Source: Agapanthus africanus (lineage: Eukaryota; Streptophyta; Magnoliopsida; Asparagales; Amaryllidaceae). Taken from it: a stretch of DNA of 64,000 bases. The notes beneath the pieces are model-generated. The model ran no database searches and was not told the origin of the DNA. It was given only the letters and a program-made list of their open reading frames with translations. This document shows, one piece after another, positions 38,376-51,581 of the stretch (positions within the stretch are counted from its first letter, which is position 1; every line of letters begins with the position of its first letter). The stretch spans positions 597,006,410 to 597,070,409 of the forward strand of contig CM057344.1 of the NCBI GenBank assembly GCA_030015575.1, in the 5' to 3' direction. A program made the translations under genes and the position numbers.

Positions 38376-40842
38376 TCCTAGATCAACCGCGACGGCGATG
38401 CGATGGACCGAGTATATCCTCTGGTTGTGTGGCTGGCTGTGAGAGTTCATGTTGGTCCATAGTTCTAGAAGGACCAGCTTCGCCTCTATGTTGGCGTCGT
38501 TGACGTTGATAAGTCAAGTTCACCAATGCTCAAGGGGAAGAGGAGGAGGATCCGGACGTCTTATTGGACGCCGTTGAAAAAAACGACTGACTGATTTCCA
38601 TATGACCTCGATCTCACTAGATGATGTCGTATGCCCACCTATTACGTTGTCTGCGACAGCATGGACCTGAAATAAGACGTCGACCTGTAACATAGATAAG
38701 TAAATATCTCAAATATATAATTTTAAGAAATTACATAATAAAAAATAGAAATCAACAACAAAGTGCTTACCATCTCACGCTCAACGGGTCCATGCGGCTC
38801 ATATGTCACCCATGGAGGACACGCTGTCCGAATGTACCGTCGTGTTATCCTCGAGTACCAGCGTATGTAATCTTTTATGGGGAAAGGCGGATCTCTCTAG
38901 TGTTCAACAAGCAGAGCTCGTGTATCCCATCGAAGGATGTAGATATGTCGAAAATCCCTCCAATCTACAACTCCACCTTTCCGTATGACCCGATCAATAT
39001 GCTCTACCGGATTTGAGATGTGCTGTACAAGCCCGAACTGTCGTAATATACGGTCGGGGACATGATATGCGACGATACCGAAACAAATAATAGGTATCTA
39101 GGCACGCCAGATATCTGGAAACTGTAAACACACATCCGGTAAAGCCCAGTAGATATTCAGTGTATATGGCATCCAGGGTATAGCTCGGTTCGATAGCATA
39201 TCTAATTCATTTCGGTAAAACTCGAGAGACCTGGCGGGTGTCATCCCATGTCCGACCGACCAACATTAAATCTGTAACGCAACAAAAAAGCAATATAATT
39301 CAAGAGTCACACTTACGATTCATAAAAATTGTAAAAGTTGATTTTAATTAAATAACTTATAGTTTTACCTGCACCCTAATAGCTGATCTCCATCTAACCG
39401 CATTTCCTGGATAAATGTAGAACAACCGGTGGATAGTCGGGTCCAGCATCACATCTGTAGATAACATATTTTATTAGATACTAATATATTTAAAATGATA
39501 ACAAAATCTATTAAGTATTTCAATTTTTTACCTGAAGAAGATAAAGACAACCACCTATAATATTGCGCTCTTGCATAGCGACAGAGGTCAACTCCTCGTT
39601 CAGATAAGCCAGCAAGGCACCCCCCACGACAACGTGCCACATACATCTAGATCAGCTAATAATGGTAGCCATATGAGGTGTACCATATTCTTCGATGTGT
39701 TGGGAAATAAGAACGTCCTGAGCTGATAAAGTATATAAGTCCGTACGTACTGCTCGATCTCCGCCTGATCTGCATCATCTCCAGGAGGATCGAATGCTTC
39801 GCGGAGCCATATAATCTTGAGAGCACCTTCTTTCATTTGTGCAGGAGTCCGACCAAGATACTCAATGCAAAGCTCTCACCAGGCATATCCCGTATCCCCT
39901 GACACCGGTGAACCGTGGATGCACAAGCGAAGTAGTACAACAACCTGAAGAATGATCGTCATCTTTCCCACAGGCAAATGAAATGTGGAGGTAAGGGTGT
40001 AACCGAGTCGAGCTTGAACGAGCCAACCCTTGTCCAAGCTCGACTCAGTTTATGCTAGCTCAAGCTCGGCTCGAGTTTGTCTCGAGCTGAACAGGTTTGG
40101 CTCATGTTCAGCTCGTTAGCTTACCGAGCCTTAAACGAGCTAAAGTCGAGCTCAGATGCATCTTCTATTAGACGATCTCTGAAAGGAAAATGACAAAAAG
40201 GCATTTGGTAGAGGTTGAGGATAGGTCAATGGCCATTACAGGTGTTTCAGAAGAAAATATGAAAGTATTTGGTAAGAAGCTAAGCCGGGGACACCAATCA
40301 TGACCCAAGGCTTTGAGATATGGAAAGATTAAAAAAAATTAACATCTAGAGTATGGAATGGGTCTAAATGCTGTGTTTTATATTCATCGCAGTTGCACTT
40401 TATATACTGTCTCTTAATTGAATTATGTGTCCTAAGAGTTGTATAGAATCTGCTCTATATTATATATTACTTTTTTTTCAAACCGTGTAACCGAGACGAA
40501 CCCGTGTTAATATCGAACGAGTCTGGCTGAGCTTGAGTTCGGCTCGTTTATAAACGAGCCAGGCTTTCTGGCTCATGTTCGGCTCATTAATAAATGAACC
40601 GAGCTTGAACGAGCTGATACCGGGCTGAACCCTAATCGAATCCGAGCTGGCTTGTTCAATTACCACCCTTATATGGAGGTCTCTGGACTCTATCGCTCGG
40701 CCAACACTGTAATGAGAGAATGATCGAGACGAATGTAGTCATTCTTCGCTGCATATGCTAACCCAGCCTGCACACGTGCATCTTCAATCGCCCATGACCT
40801 AAACTGTTGTAAGTGAGCAGTACATGTCAAAACGACGTTCTC
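38376..40842 (-). pseudogene. Plant mobile domain (PMD, MAIN-like) gene relic
   Basis: Minus-strand segments read as a plant mobile domain protein (the 'aminotransferase-like' or MAIN/MAIL1 family). From N to C these are GLAYAAKNDYIRLDHSLITV (about 40740) and SPETSTFHLPVGKMTI (split by an insertion at 39993-40670). Next come AFDPPGDDADQAEIEQYVRT with FLFPNTSKNMVHLIWLPLL (39836-39660), and then PIICFGIVAYHVPDRILRQF near 39060. The C-terminal end is DYIRWYSRITRRYI near 38840. Stops replace likely Trp codons at about 40686, 39098 and 38897, and there are frame changes. A splice-like ATATGCAG precedes 40842. Cellular members act in genome stability and silencing of transposons. PMD genes are often carried by plant transposons, as here. 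Confidence 0.85.
39993..40670. mobile_element. 678-bp nested DNA element inside the PMD gene
   Basis: The PMD reading frame is cut between 40671 and 39992. The insert starts AAGGGTGTAAC and ends GTTCAATTACCACCCTT, giving short inverted ends (AAGGGTG). The flanks are ATGTGGAGGT (39983-39992) and ATATGGAGGT (40671-40680), a 9-10 bp duplication with one mismatch. Both subterminal regions are full of GAGC/GCTCG words (for example 40007-40150 and 40497-40650), and the middle is AT-rich. There is no coding capacity. It looks like a small non-autonomous TIR transposon; Mutator-like or hAT-like cannot be decided. Confidence 0.8.
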
Positions 40843-41275
40843 CTGCATATTAAACAAACAAACTTGTTAGAAATATACAATTAGAAGCAAGTACAAGTAC
40901 TATATTGAATTGAATTGATTTCTTACCGTCACGCATGTTGTCGCCTGATATCGATCCGACAAGTATAAAATAGATGATCTACAGATTCTGGGTCCATCGA
41001 TACAATATCTGCCAAAAGTAATAATTCATAGATAAGTACTGATTATACATCAACGAATACAATATATAACTGTAGATAAAATACAATATATTGAACGCAC
41101 ATAATATGTAACTGCGACAAATGATACAATACATCAAGCGACACAATACAATACTGTCAATATAAGATACATATATCAGCAAACATGATACATCAAGCGA
41201 CACAATACATAATGGTTTTGACGGATATAAGACATCAACGAACAAAATACACAGCTGAATAAAAGTTACAATACA

Positions 41276-44129
41276 TCATTGTGGTTGATTCTGAAGTTGA
41301 TGTGGAATGTTAAGACATTGTGATTTTTTATGATTATAGGTTTTGCAATTGCTGCACTTGTTCTGTCCTTTCATCCCTTCGCGCCCTTCATCCATAGCAC
41401 TCTTAATATGACAGCTTGAGGTCTGCCTTTCTTTCTCGTATTGTTGGGTGGAAATATACATGGCCTACGATATTCCCCTCAGTGTCGTTGATTTAGAACA
41501 TGGCTAAACAAAGGGGCAAATGACTCTCGAAAGTATTGTGTAATACTCTCCACGGCATAATATCTCGTATGATATGTTTGCTCTCCTGAAGCTCGTGAAC
41601 AAATTGCCATCACATGTTTGCATGGAAGCATTTGTAGTAAATATATATTACAACTACAATAACATCCATTATCGTCTATACCGACGTTATACGTAATTCT
41701 ATCTTTATCTACCACTTCCTAACGATACTTAGAGAATCGATGAAGTTGGCAATATTTCGCATCCGCATTTCTTTTTGCCAATTTACTCATTTTTCAGAGT
41801 GAACCGTGTCCCATTTAACCGCCGCTTCACGATGAGTGACAAAGTACGTGTTGAGACGCTAAAAAGTTCTAGCAATCAATGCCTGTATAGGTAATGCATG
41901 AACTCCTTCAAGAATGCAATTAAAGCTTTCGGAGCAATTCGTAGTCATAATACAATACCTTACTCCGCTGTCCATTCATAACGCCCAACGATCTTTGTAT
42001 CCTCTAAACTTTTGTTAATCCAAACATCTGCCTTAGGATTTAATTTTTTAATACGAGCTCTTTTTTGCACGTAAATTAGAGTATCCGAAGCATGGCCGGC
42101 TTCATATAACAAAAGCTGTAATGATTCGTCTTTGATTTTTTTTCGAGAAAGCTCAGATATGCCTCAACCAGTAGCGATGATAATAGGGCGTATGTCAGCC
42201 TTGAGCTAGTGCCCTTGAAAGTCCTTTCATCTGATCAGACAACTATGTAATTTGGCGATGGCTTACACTGGGGATATACATACGAATACATGCGAAAAAT
42301 CATTCCCAATTTGTTTCAGTCTCACCACTGACAAGCGCAAATGTCAAAGAATATAACCCTCCATCTGCATCCACCCCGGTAGCAACAAACAAAGTTTTTT
42401 TATATTTACCATATAAGTGTGTGCCATCAATGCTCAGAACTAGACGACGGTATTCAAATCCCTTAATTGATGGTCCAAATGCCCAGAACACGCCGGTAAA
42501 CTGGACTGCTGTTGGAGCCGGGTTTTCGTAGGTGATCTTGTAGACTCTGCCGGAATTGCTCTTTGTGATTGCCTCCAAGTACTGTGGCAGAGTTTGATAT
42601 GATTTCTTCCAATCCCTAAATATCATGCATAAAACCTTCCTTCTCGCCTCCCATGTTTTGAAGTAAGAAATATTAATTTGATATGCCCCTTCCATTTGAT
42701 CTTGAATGGAAACCGGTGTCATATCAAGCCGCCTCTTCAGCAAAGACAAGATACACTGGCATATAAATGTTGATGTGGTCTGTTTGTGCCTAACATTCCC
42801 TACAGTATTTCGGCACCGATACTCCGGATTATATTCCTTTATAGTGAAGTGTGTTGAATGCGCTCACTGTTTTGAAATTATTGTATGAAGTTTCCAAGGG
42901 ACTTGTACAAGGGACCGTACCTGGATTGTTAGCACAAACCACAGTGTGCTTTGTTTTAGTACCTCCTGGCTGTTTTAAATGACACACACCTCTTAGCGCA
43001 TCAATCAAATTTTCCTTGTCGTAAATATTTGTCCGGCTTGAAATCCGACATTATCGTCCGTTTGCGTCGCCCAACGAGTGTCATCGATGATCATATCCTG
43101 AGTAGCATATGCTTATACCACGGCATCATCAATCGCCTCATCAGGATGTGGCTTTTCGAACTCAACATATTCCTTATTAGCGCTTGATGCACCCACTGAT
43201 CGTCCACTTTATCTTGGTTTGCGTATTGTATACTATCTTCTTGCATGCCACCACCTCCTTCACGATCGGTATCTTCATCATCACCATCTCCCTCGTTTTC
43301 GGGATCATATCTTTCTTCAACATGATGTGAGGAAGATGGTCCTGTATAAGGTGTTCCAACTTCTAAAGATGCACTGGTGCCAAACTCTCCTTGCATTGAA
43401 CTTTGTGTCCGCATGTACTCCGGTACCAAAAAATGAAGACCACCGCGACATAAATTCAAATATCAATTATCAATTAACCATGATTCGATATATGATGAGC
43501 ATCATCGGTTTTATTTAATATAGTATGCTAGCTATTCGCTTCAACCATCCTCATTGTTCAACCCGTATTGTGCGGATTTGACATTGTTTGACCATACAAA
43601 TTCCAATCACAGTTATATATATTCGTGTCAACCTGCGTGCCATAGAATGGAACTTGCATGGAATTGAATCCGTCATCATGCACGTTCGGCTCTCCGGGAC
43701 TGCACATAATCGTATTGAGTATGCGTGTAAATTTCCCTTGTGGTTCATAAGCTTGATGTGATTGTACTACTTTTTGAAACGATTGTATTGCTTCTTGATG
43801 CGATTATACTGCTTTTTTCACCACAACACCTGTACCGATGGATTTTTAGGATACAAGCTAAGCATCAAAGCTTGTATTCTCGTCATCGGCCACTTCAACA
43901 CTTATATAGTCTGACTTGTGATCGGAACCTTGCATACCAAATCGATCTTATAATCTTTCAGATTTATCCGTGTGGTTGCATAAATCTTTCGTTTTAACTT
44001 ATTGTATGAGCACGATTTATTAATTCTCATCATTTTATTTTTTCCACCAACGTAGTTCGGCCTTCCACTCGCTTTAATGTTTAAGCTGCCATTATAATGA
44101 CAAATCAATACAGCATCCTCATTTGCCAT
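41276..44129 (-). pseudogene. MULE transposase (MURA-like) relic
   Basis: Broken minus-strand frames give a MURA-type transposase. The N-terminus near 44129-43902 (MANEDAVLICHYNG) resembles MULE N-domains. An acidic linker follows at 43459-43091. The MULE domain at 42749-42300 includes the first catalytic Asp in LSIDGTHLYGKYKKTLFVAT. The SWIM zinc finger is at 41715-41479 (CSCNIYLLQMLPCKHVMAIC), and a CCHC knuckle is at 41461-41276 (CSNCKTYNHKKSQC). Several stops and frame changes separate these blocks (for example between 42300 and 41715), so no full-length protein can be made. The enzyme would cut and join the element ends. Confidence 0.9.
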
Positions 44130-44230
44130 CGTATCTAATATTAATAATAATTGTGAAATTATCGAAAACTCAAGAAACAAACTTGTACACTCTATAACAT
44201 TCACAATAACAACATTCAATTTCATAACAC

Positions 44231-44625
44231 TAATACCCTAACCCCAAAAATACCACAACTCTAATCATCAAAATAGCCTGACACTAAAATACACTAACAC
44301 CCTAACCTCAAAAATATCCCAACCCTAACCCCAAAATACACTAACACCCTAACCTCAAAAATATCCCAACCCTAACCCCAAAATACACTAACTCTAACCC
44401 TCCAAAATACCCTAAATTACCCTAACCTTAACCCCAAAATACCCTATCCTTAACACTAAAATACCCTAAATTACCCCAACCCTAACTCCAAAATACCCTA
44501 ACACTAAAAATTCGCTAACCCTACCCCCAAAATACCCAAAATTACCCTAACGCTAAAATACCCTAAATTACCTTAGCCCTAACCCCAAATTACTCTAACC
44601 CTAACAATAAAATACCTTTAACCCA
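44231..44625 (+). repeat. Telomere-like degenerate repeat (CCCTAA-rich)
   Basis: About 395 bp made of CCCTAA, AACCCTAACCCC and AAAATACCCTAA words, for example ACCCTAACCTCAAAAATATCCC repeated almost exactly at 44299 and 44347. The units are irregular, and the tract lies inside the MULE, between the transposase N-terminus and the right TIR. Confidence 0.85.
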
Positions 44626-45049
44626 AAACAAACCAATTTAAAAACCAAAATAACAATAATTTTAAACAAAAATTTTAAAATGAAAACCCACTGTTCAGAA
44701 AGAGGGGGCTCGGCCTTGACGAGGAGGGGATCGACAACAGTAGAGAGTTTCGAAGGAGAAAGGGGGCTGGATATCAACCCTGGATGGGCTTCGAAGGAGG
44801 AGGACGAGGGAGAGAGATCTCGAGATGAGAGGGAGGTGCGAGAGGAGAGAGGTGAAATACGAGAGAGAGTGTCTGATATATTACAAGGGGAAAGGGGTGG
44901 GCCCGAATGATTTAAAGTGTGCAAATCTAATTCCGCATTTTGCAAGTGCGGAATTAGACCTGGCACTGTGCAAGTGCGGAATTAGACTTGGCAGAGCATG
45001 GCTCTCAGGGGAGGCCAAGTCCATTTACGCACTTGCAAAGTGAGGAATT

Positions 45050-45273
45050 GGACTCGGCCTCCTCCAAACAGCCAAGTCTTCACACTTGGCTCCAATACCT
45101 ATTCCACACTTGCAAAGTGCGGAATTATACCCGCATACACCATTAACACCCAGTCCTATGTGGCGCTTATGTAACAGTGATGTGTCCCAATTGTGCTAAA
45201 TCTCTAAATAGTTCTAAAACATGTCTAAATTCCTAATTAGTTTCTAAAACATGCCTAATCCCAAATTTTGTCC
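45050..45273 (-). repeat. MULE right terminal inverted repeat
   Basis: Inverted copy of 37418-37640, ending AAATTTTGTCC beside the target duplicate ATCCTTTATAG. It lacks the 32-bp duplication of the left end. Confidence 0.92.
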
Positions 45274-45284
45274 ATCCTTTATAG

Positions 45285-46366
45285 AGAAATGGCTGTCCCA
45301 TTTTGGTAGGGTTTTTTTTTTCGGTTGTTGAAATATATATAATATGATAGCTCACATTGCTTCTAGACCGATTCAAGAACTCGAAGGTAGTTTAGTCTTC
45401 TCCTGTCCTTTTATTTTGATAATCATTTTTGCAGGTTTAAAATAGGACCAATTTTATGGTGCTTTTTATGAGAATTAATCTCATTTGAGTTCCAAGTTCG
45501 CCATTGGACCTTGCTGATCACAACACGTAACTCGTTTCAGTCTTTGGACTCTTTCTCTCTCCAGACACCTAAATCTTTCTCTGCTTCCTCTCATTTCAAA
45601 CCCATTCATCCTTTAGGTCGTTAACAAGAATTTACTATACTTAACGGATTCTCAAAAGATAAACAATGCCCGCGCCAAATCGAAAATTTTCAATCTCTTA
45701 TGATTTTGACTAATTCGAATTTAAATCTTCCATCTTGTTACATTATTTTTTCCTTTCCTTGTAGGGTTTTGATTGAACCTTCTATACCCATGGAATAAAT
45801 TAAATGCGAAGAATTTTTTGTTCTAAGTTTATTGATTAACCTGAACAAATATACTTACTATTCAAGCAAACATAAACTGCATAGTACTTGTCTATTTTTA
45901 TGTTTTACAGTGCAGACATTGTAAAATTGGATTGAATTGATCAAATAATGAAAAATATCGTTTCATTATGATCATTTTTACTATTTTTTTTATCATGACT
46001 ACATTAGTTCATGTTATGCCTTTTGAAATTGAATCAACTATATGCTAAATTTTTTGATACTTAAAAGTTTGTATTACAGTTCAAGCCAATCAAATAAGAG
46101 AAATTAAATAAAATCTATTTACTAAAAGCTTCATAAGAATAGGTCAAAGCTTCGAAAACCCTGAGCGTTGTCTTGTTTTAGATGTTAAAGATATTATAAC
46201 TATAAGAGAAAAGATGGTTTTTTGTAAATTTACCTTCACATAACATGTATAGATAGACTCTTTACTTCGTCATTTACCTTCTTCTTAAAAGTATGTGCCC
46301 AAAGTATTTACATGATTTTCATATTGTGTGTGATGGAACATTTAGTACCTTTATAGGCAAACCGAT
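45285..46366. other. AT-rich intergenic DNA
   Basis: No gene, RNA or transposon boundary is recognised. Confidence 0.5.
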
Positions 46367-48005
46367 ATACAACAACAACAACTGAGCCTTTTATCCCAAG
46401 CATTTGGGGTAAGCTACATGAACCAACATGAGAATCACGCCGGGTCCAGCACATAAATCCTCCGCCTCCACTCACTCCTATCGAACAATATACTTTCATT
46501 GAGGTCTTTGGCAACCATATCGTTTCGTATCATCTCCATCCATATTTTCTTCGGTCTCCCTTTTGCCCTTTTGCCATTGCCCATATCGAGAGTATCTATT
46601 CGTCGAACCGGTGCTTCCATAGGTCTGCGTCGCACATGACCAAACCATCTTAGCCGATTTTTCCGCATCTTCTTCTCTACAGGTGCTACACCAACTTTTG
46701 CACGAATATCCTCATTTCACACCTTATCGTTTCTAGTGTTACCTCACATCCAACGAACCATGCGCATCTCCGCTAAGTGCATCTTCTGTGTATGATGCTT
46801 CTTAGAAGCCTAGCATTCTGTACCATATAATAAGGCAGGCCGAATAGCGCTCCGATAAAACTTCCCTTTCAATTTTAACTGAAAGTTACGATCACACAAA
46901 ATTCCTGTTACACTCCTCCATTTCAACCAACCAGCTTGGATTCTTTGATTAACATCACCATCGATCTCCCCATCTTTTTGGATGATGGAAGCTAGATATC
47001 TAAACTGATCGTTCGGTGATATCTCTTGCTCTTCCAATGTTATACCAATATGGTTTTGACTTCTCTGTTTACTAAATTTGCAATGCATATATGCTGTCTT
47101 GGACCTGCTTAATCTGAACCCCCGAGATTCCAATGTTTGCCTCCATAATTCCAATTTGGCATTAACCTCTGCTTTCGTCTCATTTACTAGAACAATATCA
47201 TCAGCGAATAGCATACACCAAGGTACCTCATCTTGGATAGTTCTAATAAGCGCATGCATCACGATGGTAAACAGGAATGGACTTAATGCAGATCCTTGAT
47301 GTAAACCAATTGTAATCGGAAAATCACTCGTTAGGCGGCCGGAAGTTCTGACATTTGTCACTACTCCATCGTACATATCCTTGATTATGTCAATATACTT
47401 GACGGGGACCCCCTTTTTTATCATTGTCCCTCATAATACATCTCTAGGTATCTTGTCGTACGCTTTCTCTAAATCAATAGATATTATATGCAAATCTCTT
47501 CTCCTCTCTCGAAAACGCTCGACAAGTTGACGAAGCAAATGAATAGCCTCTGTCGTCGATCGTCCAAGTATGAACCCAAACTGGTTCTCTATTATCTTAA
47601 TATCCTTCCTTAGCCTGTGTTCAATCACTCTCTCCCAAAGTTTCATGGTGTGCCACATAAGTTTTATTTCACGGTAGTTTGAGCAATATTGAATGTCACC
47701 CTTGTTCTTGTAGATAGATACAAGGATACTTTTCCTCCGTTCATTTGGCATCTTTTTTGTGAACAAAATCTTATTAAACAGATCTGTCAACCATTTAATA
47801 CCTATTTCTCCTAAGTATCTTCAAAGCTCGATAGGAATCTCGTCAGGACCAACCGCTTTTCTTAAACTCTTTCTGTTCAAAGCTTTTTTAACCTCAGATA
47901 GTCTTATTTTACACATGAAATCACGGTTTATATCTTGAGATTGAATGACAAGTCCATCCAAATTCTTAGTAAAGCTGTCATTGAACAATTTGTCAACATG
48001 TGTTC
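46367..48005 (-). mobile_element. RTE-type LINE, 5'-truncated
   Basis: One minus-strand frame from about 48005 to 46435 reads as the reverse transcriptase half of a plant RTE LINE. It has the fingers region with NERRKSILVSIYKNKGDIQ, the palm block IISIDLEKAYDKIPRD, GLHQGSALSPFLFTIVMHAL and the catalytic MLFADDIVLV, then the C-terminal RLRWFGHVRRR. It is interrupted by in-frame stops near 47833, 47431, 46810, 46743 and 46719. At least two of these (47431 and 46810) stand where Trp is expected. The 3' end on the minus strand is GTTGTTGTTGTTGTAT, the usual RTE tail. The endonuclease domain is missing, so the copy is 5'-truncated. Confidence 0.92.
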
Positions 48006-51000
48006 AATCACAGTTTATAGGGAAACTGTTATCATTAAAAATCTAAAACAACTACTTCATACTTATCATTTGCGAAAAAGTAGACTAAACTAGGTAAATA
48101 ATTTTCCGCATGAAATTCCTAGAGTCAAAAACCAAGCAAAAAGTAATATGGAGGAAGAAGATGAAGAGGATGAAGGGTCAGGAAAGATTTAGACTTGTTA
48201 CTACCGTGTTTCCACTAAGGACAGAGTGAGATAGAATTGGGATATTTAAAGACATAACTATTGTTACTACCGTGTCTACAAAACCCCTCCATTTATTGGG
48301 TTTTGGAATTTCTTTTATTTTTTGGGTTTTAGATAATAATTGGGTGTGATTGACTCGTATAAGAGAGCTGGAGAAAAAGTGAAGCTTCTAAATAAACTTT
48401 CCTAATATTGCTGTGAGTGTCTTTCCCTAATATTTTCTTTTTTTTTTCCGACTTATATTTTGATAAATGTTTGAAAGTTTGGTGTCCATTATTCTAATTT
48501 AGTCTCTGGAATTCTATCATGGTTAGCAAAATGATAACTAGAAATGGTTCTTATAATACCACAGTTTTTGAAACTTATCAGTACAATATATAAATATTTT
48601 ACATTAAATTGATATAAGAAGCGCATGATTACCTGGTGCCATGGATATACTCATAAACCCATGCTTACGTTCCATTTCAGCTTACTTTTAATGGACGATC
48701 CTCATCTTCATACTTAAAAAAAGTGTGCTAAATTATGTACTTATTTCATATAGTAGTAATTTTGGAAAATAAATATTCCTCCAAACTAATAACAGTAGAA
48801 CAATTAAAATAAATTATAGAGAAGAAAAATATAAAGAATGCTTTAAGGTAAGGATTAAAAAAAGGTTAAATCTTAAACTGAATAGCAAATAATGGAAGGT
48901 ATGGAGCAATTAAAGCAATAGTTACAAAGGGAATTCTAGCATTTGGAATTTTCTTTATAAAACAAAATTGAGAGGGATGATTACTTCTTATCGATTTTTG
49001 CCTTGAAGTGCAAAAGTAGTTTATTATTATGATCCGTTATGCTTATTTGTATTATATCCTCTTTTAGTTGTCAATTGTAAATCTTTTCTTGGCATTCTAC
49101 TGCAGATGTTAGTTCTATTTGTTCATAAGTTCCAATATTTACATTTACGAGATGTAAAATATATGGGTAATTGAATTACTCTTTAATTCTATGAAATTTG
49201 TTGTCAAAATGTTCAGTTATTTATTGTAGACGTAGTTGTGATTTCTAAAAAACGAACTTATACTCTTTTAATTCTTCTCTCTGTTTATATATGTTTATCA
49301 AATTTTGTGTTTCTTATAATCTAACTGGATCAGAGATCCATGCAGCCATGTATTAGCAAAGTTTGAACAGCCTAAGCATATGGTACTTTTTGTTCATGCA
49401 ATTATCTAAATAAGCTTAAACTTTTAATTATTCCAGCTTCGCTTGAAATCTAAAGGGGAAAAGATCAATGCTTCATCTTGGGAGTAGTTTTTGTAATTGG
49501 AGCTCATTTGGAATCAGAGCTTCACTTCCAAGTCTTTGAAATGGGATCTCCTGCTCCACTTTCAATTGATTTTTTTAATGCTATTTTTTTTTTATTGTTT
49601 TAAGCAGCTGTAGTATTTACTGCAGTCAATTTGGCTACAACATTGACTGCAGTTTTTTGGATAAATTTTGCAACTTTAGTTTCAAATCTTGTTCTTGACC
49701 AAACATGAGAAATAGGAATTTCTTGCCACAAATGTTTCATGTAGCTCCAAATCCGATCAACTAAACAATCCGTTAATGTCAAATACTTTGATTTCTGCAT
49801 CTTATGATAAAAAATGGCCAAGACCTTTCCTTGCCTAAATGAAAATAAACAAACATTAATATGCTCGATATCTTTTAGCATTATGTGCAAGTAGTTTCAG
49901 AAATCTGGATTGGGGGGAGCAATTTAGTTTACTGCAACTTAACAACTTTTAGTACTAAGAAACACTTAGATAGTTAAAGGTAGTTTAGTGAAATTTAACT
50001 GCTGATAAATTATAAACATGTTGAATTAAAAGACAAAACTTCAGTATAAATTATTGACAATTATCTTTATTTTATTTCCTCCCATTCTTTATTTATTCCA
50101 TGAATTCCTTTCAATCAAACAAAAATTACAGTGATGGCCATATTTGGCACTTATTTCTTCCACATTGCATGAAATAATCAACACTTAAAATTTTATTGTT
50201 GTTCATTAAATAGTTTCATGACTTATCAAGAACATTTTATAGTCTATGTTAATTAATGATTGTCTTCAATGCGCTTATACCTCCTAATATAATTTTCCAA
50301 ATTTATTTTTCAGCTATATCTTTAATTTTCCAATCATATCTTTTTTAATGGAAGCTGACTCCCCTACAATAATCACCAATGGGCATCCACACAGGAGAGT
50401 AGATTTTTATTGCTAGAAATGCACTCCTTTTGTAAACTTACGGTCATATTTTGAATTTTGGTAATAATGGTATATTTAGGATTATCAAATGATACATTAT
50501 CCATGTACGTGGCACGTGCTCAAAACTAGTATAATAAATCTTAATATGATTAAAATATGAATAAGTTGATTTATCTGTGCTGAATTCCCGTTATGATTTT
50601 CAGCTTTTCATCTGAATCGGGGCTTGTAATTTATTTTTGATAGTTGTTACTACTACTGAAACTGGTATGGTCGTTCTGAATCTATTTGAACCGTGATCAT
50701 CTAATTTTGTCAAGAAATAGAATTAAAAGAATACCTTTTCCTGTGACAAAGTTCGAACTGGAGGTACAACATCAGGGTTAGGGTCTTAATTTGTTCTTGA
50801 TGTAGTTATTCTTTGAGAATTGAGGTAAATGGTTTCCTTTTTAGTTTTTGTAAATTGGCTACCTTCATTTATTTAATACAAGATTGGTCTTAATTTTCTG
50901 GGGTACATTGTTTATTTATTTTTATTTTAAAGTTTCATTGATTCTTGCATGCACAACTTCTGGACCATCATGGAAATATGAAAGGCCTTGAAGACGCAGA

Positions 51001-51581
51001 GGTAAACCTGTCCTTATATTCAGTTTTATTTGTTGTAATGACAAATATAGATATATCGAATAACGAAAATAGATTTTTGATCGATCTATTCAAGTCCCAA
51101 ACCTAAATACATGTTTCTGTGAAAATAATCCTGAATATGTGCATTAAATAGTTACAATTATATTAAAAATATGTTTGCAATATTTATCAAGAAGACAAGA
51201 AGATCAGGAAATTTATAGGTTTATTAATCAGGTCCCGAAAGATTTCAGTGATATCAAGTTTTATTTAATAGACTAAAGATGCTGACATGGGGTTTCTGTT
51301 AATATATAAATGTATATTCCTCTCTCAGCAGTTGAGGGTTGAGGAGTATATTTTTCTACCAGGTTTTAGCAGTATAAAATATGGGGTTGATGTGGTTGTG
51401 GTTGACTGCAGCTAAATTAACTGTGGTTGCAGCAGTCACATAAGGGGAAAACATGGGGTGTCAACCCCTTATGCGGCTGCGGCGACCACATCGTCATATT
51501 TTTTCTGAAAAATACATTGGTCAACCCTCGCCAAAAACTTTTAAGTTATGGTGAGAATCATATGAAATAATTTATTCAACA
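48006..51581. other. AT-rich intergenic DNA
   Basis: 3.6 kb without a supported gene. A minus-strand ORF at 49600-49890 has no known domain. A small inverted repeat (ATAAGGGG ... CCCCTTAT) is at 51441-51472. Confidence 0.45.

Larger units (their letters stand above)
37418..45273 (-). mobile_element. Complete Mutator-like element (MULE) with PMD gene cargo
   Basis: A 7.86-kb DNA transposon bounded by inverted repeats (37418-37640 and 45050-45273). It is flanked by an 11-bp direct repeat with one mismatch, ATCTTTTATAG (37407-37417) and ATCCTTTATAG (45274-45284). It contains a MURA-type transposase relic (44129-41276, minus) and a plant mobile domain gene relic (about 40842-38376, minus). A telomere-like repeat tract (44231-44625) sits just inside the right end. 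Both genes are full of stops and frame changes, so this copy is not autonomous. TSD length, TIR length and the SWIM-finger transposase all fit the MULE superfamily. Confidence 0.93.

Noticed and set aside
44231..44625. True telomere or chromosome end
   Set aside because: The repeats are degenerate and lie inside a transposon flanked by unique DNA on both sides.
51441..51472. Inverted repeat ATAAGGGG/CCCCTTAT, resembling a terminator hairpin
   Set aside because: Bacterial-type terminators are not relevant in plant nuclear DNA, and no transcript is placed here.
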